A stretch of DNA of 64,000 bases, taken from contig NC_092861.1 in assembly GCF_032062135.1 (NCBI RefSeq), positions 55,531,268 to 55,595,267 on the forward strand, written 5' to 3'. A program made the translations under genes and the position numbers. Of this stretch, positions 59,610 through 64,000 are shown one piece after another; position 1 is the stretch's first letter; every line of letters begins with the position of its first letter. The notes beneath the pieces are model-generated. The model made no database searches and had not been told where the DNA came from. It saw only the letters and a list, made by a program, of their open reading frames with translations. The DNA comes from Pyxicephalus adspersus (Eukaryota > Chordata > Amphibia > Anura > Pyxicephalidae).

Positions 59610-59995
59610 ATTGCTGCACCTTCTTTCTCTACTGCTTCTTGCCAATCTCTCTTTCCCTCTCCCCCTCTCTCCACAACATTCTCCTATCACCTGCATCCAT
59701 GGCAAACTCCTACCCTCTTCTGACCTACAATATCATTTGCATGGAAATGACACCCAAAAATATCTGTACATCCGTGACTTTGACATTTTTCTGAAACTGA
59801 AACTCATCCTGGGTAAAACTGATCACACACCTTCAAACCCACCCTACTCTCCATCTCTCTAACTAACATTTTGTTCTACCCCAAAGGCACACTATCTTGG
59901 TGTCACCTTTGACTCTGCATACTCTTCTGCTCACCACATCCAGAACATCTCTAGGTCCTGCCACTTCCTTCTGCACAACATTTTAAAAATGCATA
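59610..59995 (+). pseudogene. L2/CR1-like LINE reverse transcriptase fragment
   Basis: The frame opening at 59611 contains, near residue 46, HGNDTQKYL where LINE reverse transcriptases have the catalytic Y/FADDTQ-type motif, so both the tyrosine and one catalytic aspartate are lost. It continues with KLKLI and DHTPSNPP. After a stop, the next block in another frame reads LGVTFDS, then HIQNISRSCHF and LHNI, the segment following the catalytic site in L2/CR1 LINEs. Upstream and downstream domains are missing. The alignment is by eye; LINE origin is likely, clade less sure. Not functional. Confidence 0.6.
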
Positions 59996-60935
59996 TCTTC
60001 CTATTAGCGTAGTAGCATTTAGCCTGGGATGTTGCACATGCTCTTGGCACTTGAGGGTGGGGTTAGGGAATTGCTGGTTCCAAAGATTTAGAAGTGACAT
60101 GTAATGGCTATTCAAAGAAGATCTATCACAAAACACAATTACGACATAAGCCACCTCAAATATAATCTATTTTTTTACATCCCCGTCCCAGGCTCTCTAC
60201 TTTTCACCATTTGGCTTGATCTAAAGTATTTGTTTGAATGGAGCCTTTTATTCTTTTGTTCCAATAAATGAACAGAAAAAAACAATTTTAAATCAGCTTT
60301 CAAAATAGTACCATGGTATAGAACTGATCTAGCATAGTATAATATACATTATTGGGATATATTTCAAGAATTCTGTGTCATTTGAACTGTTTGGATATGG
60401 ATTTACAAAATTAGCATTTCCAGTAATAGCTGACTCAGAATAATTTCTTTGTCCAGAGTTCACACATTTGTAAAGAATCAATTTATATTAATGAAATGAC
60501 AGTGAGATGGCGCTTTGAACTATACATGACTGATGCAGTTTTAAAGTAATACATTTTTTTTGTATCTTTAAAATAAAATTATTGTTACATTTCATCTGAA
60601 GTCAATATTTGTATCCAGAAAACAACGTATAGCTATGAGGAATAGTTAAAGAAAACGCTCACATTAAAATTACATTTTAAAAGAATACACTGTGTATCCA
60701 ATTCATTTCTGTAAAGTTGAATTTTTTTTAATAAATTCTGTTGTAAACACCCAGCTTTACATTCAGCTACACCAAAATGGCCCCCCTTTTGATGAGACCT
60801 TTCACCTGCATGTTCTTCTTTTTCCATTTTTTCCAAGGGGACTAATATGGCCGGGATGCTACACACACTTTGCTACCCTCCTTTTCTGGTCAGCCAGGTT
60901 TCAGGTTTAATATTAGGAAGGACCACGCACATTTT

Positions 60936-60970
<35 letters not shown>

Positions 60971-62077
60971 CACTGCATTATTAAGATATCCTACAACCAA
61001 GTTATGAATGATTCATTCATTTACATTATTTTTCGTAAACCTGTAACTTCCAGAGCACTGTGTTCAAATGTGTGCAACTTATCTTGTGCAAAGTTGCATT
61101 TATTCTTTAAACTAATGAATAATACATTTCTGAATGTACAGTTCCTTGGTGTCACTACATGATGTGTTGAGTGCAGTTGTTTTAGGAGTCACAGGACTAC
61201 TGAGATAAGCTAGGGAATGTGTCAGGCATGTCAATTTGAACTTGAAGTCTTCCCTAATAAGAAATGATATCTGTTCATCAAAACTACAGCACGTAAATAC
61301 TGTCTTCTTCTAAAATTAGTTTATTTCCTGTGTAATAAATATGAAATACAAAATCCATATACAGTCTTGAATTTAGTATTTTAGCAAATAAGAAACCCCT
61401 ACTACCTTACATGTACCTACTGTAGCTAATAGCAAAGCAAATTAAGGTACTCAAACTGTTTGCATTTTACATTTATGTAAAATTTGATGTGTAAATGATT
61501 ACAGAGCTGCATAATTTGTGTATTTTTATAGCTGCACGGAGTTCAGCAGGAAACATGGTATTCTGTTGTTTCTACATCTTAAAAATGTGGATTTCTCAGA
61601 ACCATCAACTTTTTATCAGTCAGATATAAGTGATACAGTCACAGCTTTAAATCTTCTTTCCAGGGGACACGCTGCATTTAAGAAATACCTTTTGGTATTG
61701 ACACAGAGAGTGGTAGGATATTATTAAACTAAATGAGATTTCTGAGCATGGCTGCTTTCCATTCAAATTGAGATGGAGACTACAGCAACTGTGGAGCATA
61801 CACTGCCATCAAGCTCACTCTTGGCAAGGTCTCTAGCAGGAAAATAAAACAGATATTATTCTTACAGCTGGCTTAGATTACAATGGTATTTTTAAAATAT
61901 TAATTTCATCCTTTCCATGGCCCATTTACAAAACCTTGCAACCTTTAATAAAAGCAATCTTTCATTTAAACCTGGAAGATCAAAAAACCACATTTTCTGA
62001 AACTGGCATTTAGATTCTACTTGGGTTTGGTTTGCTACAGGGAAAATTCACTGAACCAGTTTGCTGAAAACCCATTT
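59996..62077. other. No gene seen; one (TA)n tract
   Basis: (TA)n at 60939-60968. Overlapping ORFs at 60633-60910 on opposite strands have no recognised domain. Confidence 0.45.
60939..60968. repeat. (TA)n microsatellite
   Basis: About 30 bp of TA dinucleotides. Confidence 0.95.
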
Positions 62078-64000
62078 GCCCTGATTCATCAATGAAATGC
62101 GCGTACACTCACGCCGGTCAGCACACTCTATTAGCGCGAGTCGGGCCCGAGTTCTAGGGAACTCGCCTGCCGGTTTCCTGCAAAGATGAGCAAAAATCTT
62201 GAATACGCCAGTTAAGGCAATTAATTTTAAGCTGCGCGATTCAGAAGGAGATGTTAACCTCAATGGTGAAGTGATAGCAATTGATTAGCACATACCTGCG
62301 CCCTGTTCTGTGTTCTCCAGTCCATTTTACAGGTCAGTTTGAATCTTTAATGCTTGATGTTTTTTTGTGTGCTACTTTTTTTTACATTCTGTTACATTCT
62401 ACTCAATCACAAACTTACTTCATTTATAGTTACATTTGTTGCACTTGTTATTTTTTCTTTTGCATGGTTTCAACACTGCAAACTAATTTCTATCAAGCTG
62501 GATATATACTAAGTGGCACTTTCAAATATGTCATCACACAATAGTATGAGTGTAAAAAAATATGTGAACAAACATTTGTTACCTGATAAAAATTTTATTC
62601 TAGTTTGACTTTAGAGAAATCAAATATTTTAGTGATGCGATTTTTTGTAATCCTCATTATTGTTAGTTTCATCTGTTGCTGCAATGTTTTTGTGCCTGGT
62701 TTGTAATGCCAGTTTCTGTATTTTAGCAATTCTTCAACAATGTGTTGTCATTTTTCCACAAGTATTGAGTACAAATGTCTGGTTTCCACACCAAACTCCT
62801 ATATGACCCCCTCGTTGCTTTTGTCCTATTGTCACATATTGGTTTTTAAATGTATTATGTACGTAGTCCTTTTCTTAATAAATTTTCCTAGTTTTATTTC
62901 TTTTTTTTTGTTTTTTTTTTTTAATAGTCTGACATTTTCACTCATGTTGATTTGCCCCCACACAACTCCTCTATTTATTTGTAGTTGTGTTGTAGGTTTG
63001 TTGTCATTGTGCTGTGCTGCCTGACCTTAGCACTATTGTATACAAACACACTTCCACTTGCTGTCCAAACTGGTTGTCAATTAGTTGTCCAGCTGAGTTG
63101 CATACTCATTCTAACACACCTGATGGTGATGGAAGGAGGTCCAGGTTGCAAAGCACAACATCAAAGCTCATTGATTGCCAAGCTCACAAGCAGGGTCAGG
63201 CACTCTTAGAAATGAACAGATGTTATAGTGTTGCTTAACTTAATGCTCAAAAATACCAGAGTGTATGCATTATTTAGGTGTTTACACAAAACAAATAGTA
63301 CTAGTATATCAAACTTCCAAGGCCAAATCCACTTTGTGGCAAATATTTTCTTGCTTTTCCATCCCTTCAGGATGTTTTTGCAGATTTGAATGGCATTTTA
63401 AACGTTGGCCCACTATATATATATTGACTTACTCACCTCAGCTTGGTTGTGGAAGCACATAAATGTGGATTACTTCTTTTAACCAAAGGCAATATCCTCC
63501 ATGAATGTTGCTTGTGGCCAAGCCCATGATATCAGAAATCATAGGAACAAATAGGCAAGCCTTTTAATGTGAAGCAATATGGTCCAAAAAGCCCTCTTTG
63601 CCTATTTCTTATTATAATTTCTCTTTTCCATGTATATATACACACATCTAACTGCATACATACATGTTTGGCTTTATGTGCACTCATGTCTATACATACA
63701 TGAGTGCATATGAAGCAAAACAAGCAATATACACAAAAAATACAAACTTACCTGAATGAGGTCTGTGCAAAAGTGCGGTGCATTTTTCAACTGATAAAAC
63801 AGTTCAGGCGCACATAGTGGGTCCGCCGTGGCGCACAACTGTGAGCTACACGTTTCTGAAGTTTGGCGCACAACTATGCGCATCAAACAACTGAGTTTTA
63901 ACAAGACAATTGTGCTGTTTTTAGTCTTACAAATAATTCAGAGAAAGGAACAGCTTTAAAACAATCTCAATTGTCTTTTTAAACTGTGTGTCCTGTGAGA
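62078..64000 (+). mobile_element. Large GATTCATCA-family element, copy 2, running off the window
   Basis: Begins GCCCTGATTCATCAATGAAA after a TTT flank. The GC-rich subterminal region and TTGATTAGCACATACCTGCG, TTTACAGGTCAGTTTGAATC and AACACTGCAAACTAATTTCT match the 515-bp copy. From about 62640 to 64000 it is collinear with copy 1 at 51713-53720 read on the other strand, without that copy's two insertions. Short ORFs at 62985-63238 have a diverged counterpart in copy 1 (minus strand 53147-53347), but no protein family is recognised and frames are not well kept. The element is at least 1.9 kb; its far end is outside the window. Confidence 0.85.

Noticed and set aside
51713..64000. The two large copies as long terminal inverted repeats of one 12-kb element
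   Set aside because: The family termini are on the inner sides, facing each other, and shorter family members carry the same end as an outer terminus. Two separate inverted insertions explain it better.
1..64000. CRISPR arrays, operons, ribosome binding sites or prokaryotic features
   Set aside because: Repeat content, LINE/LTR/MITE families and composition are those of a vertebrate nuclear genome; no regularly spaced direct repeats of CRISPR type were seen.

Overview
The window looks like non-genic nuclear DNA of a vertebrate, most likely an anuran amphibian. It is AT-rich and full of (AT)n microsatellites. It has no convincing host exon, tRNA or rRNA gene, and is densely seeded with transposable elements. 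The frog assignment rests on recalled repeat families (TTAA elements with CCTCCCTAGCGG ends, the palindromic GGGCCTGATTTATTAA foldback MITE, Tx1/L1- and L2-like LINE pieces). A ranoid frog is my best guess, made without a database search. One assembly gap (N) lies at 51018-51281, directly after a TG repeat.

Layout. 0-3 kb: a truncated TTAA element, a dispersed repeat, a hAT-like end, a long hairpin, and Tx1/L1-like LINE ORF2 and 3'-end fragments on the minus strand. 3-23 kb: mostly unique or unrecognised DNA, with two perfect hairpins (4.1 and 8.3 kb), one GATTTAT foldback MITE (8.9 kb), an LTR-like block (14.5-15.6 kb), half of a Tc1/mariner-type element (17.2 kb), a small GC-rich inverted-repeat element (18.65 kb) and a decayed minisatellite (21 kb). 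23.4-31.6 kb: three TTAA-family copies and a broken Ty3/gypsy-type gag-protease remnant on the minus strand. 34-37 kb: a solo LTR, a 515-bp GATTCATCA-family element, and a hAT-like element interrupted by a TTAA element. 41-45.5 kb: a decayed transposon-associated gene interrupted by a 109-bp GATTCATCA MITE, then two solo LTRs. 51-55 kb and 62-64 kb: two large inverted copies of the GATTCATCA family, one interrupted by a TA-flanked element and a solo LTR.

Nothing here acts together as a pathway. The value of the window is its record of insertions. Two target sites can be read both filled and empty inside the window: a TA at 52397 against 63296, and CAAGG at 53882 against 35195. These fix element borders and target duplications directly. 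Four LTRs have 5-bp duplications, one of them imperfect. The GATTCATCA family appears as 109-bp, 515-bp and about 2-kb versions built by internal deletion. A recurrent pattern is a consensus-like 5' splice-donor sequence at the edge of the GC-rich, exon-like part of several otherwise unrelated short elements. All family names come from pattern recognition and recalled knowledge, not from searches.
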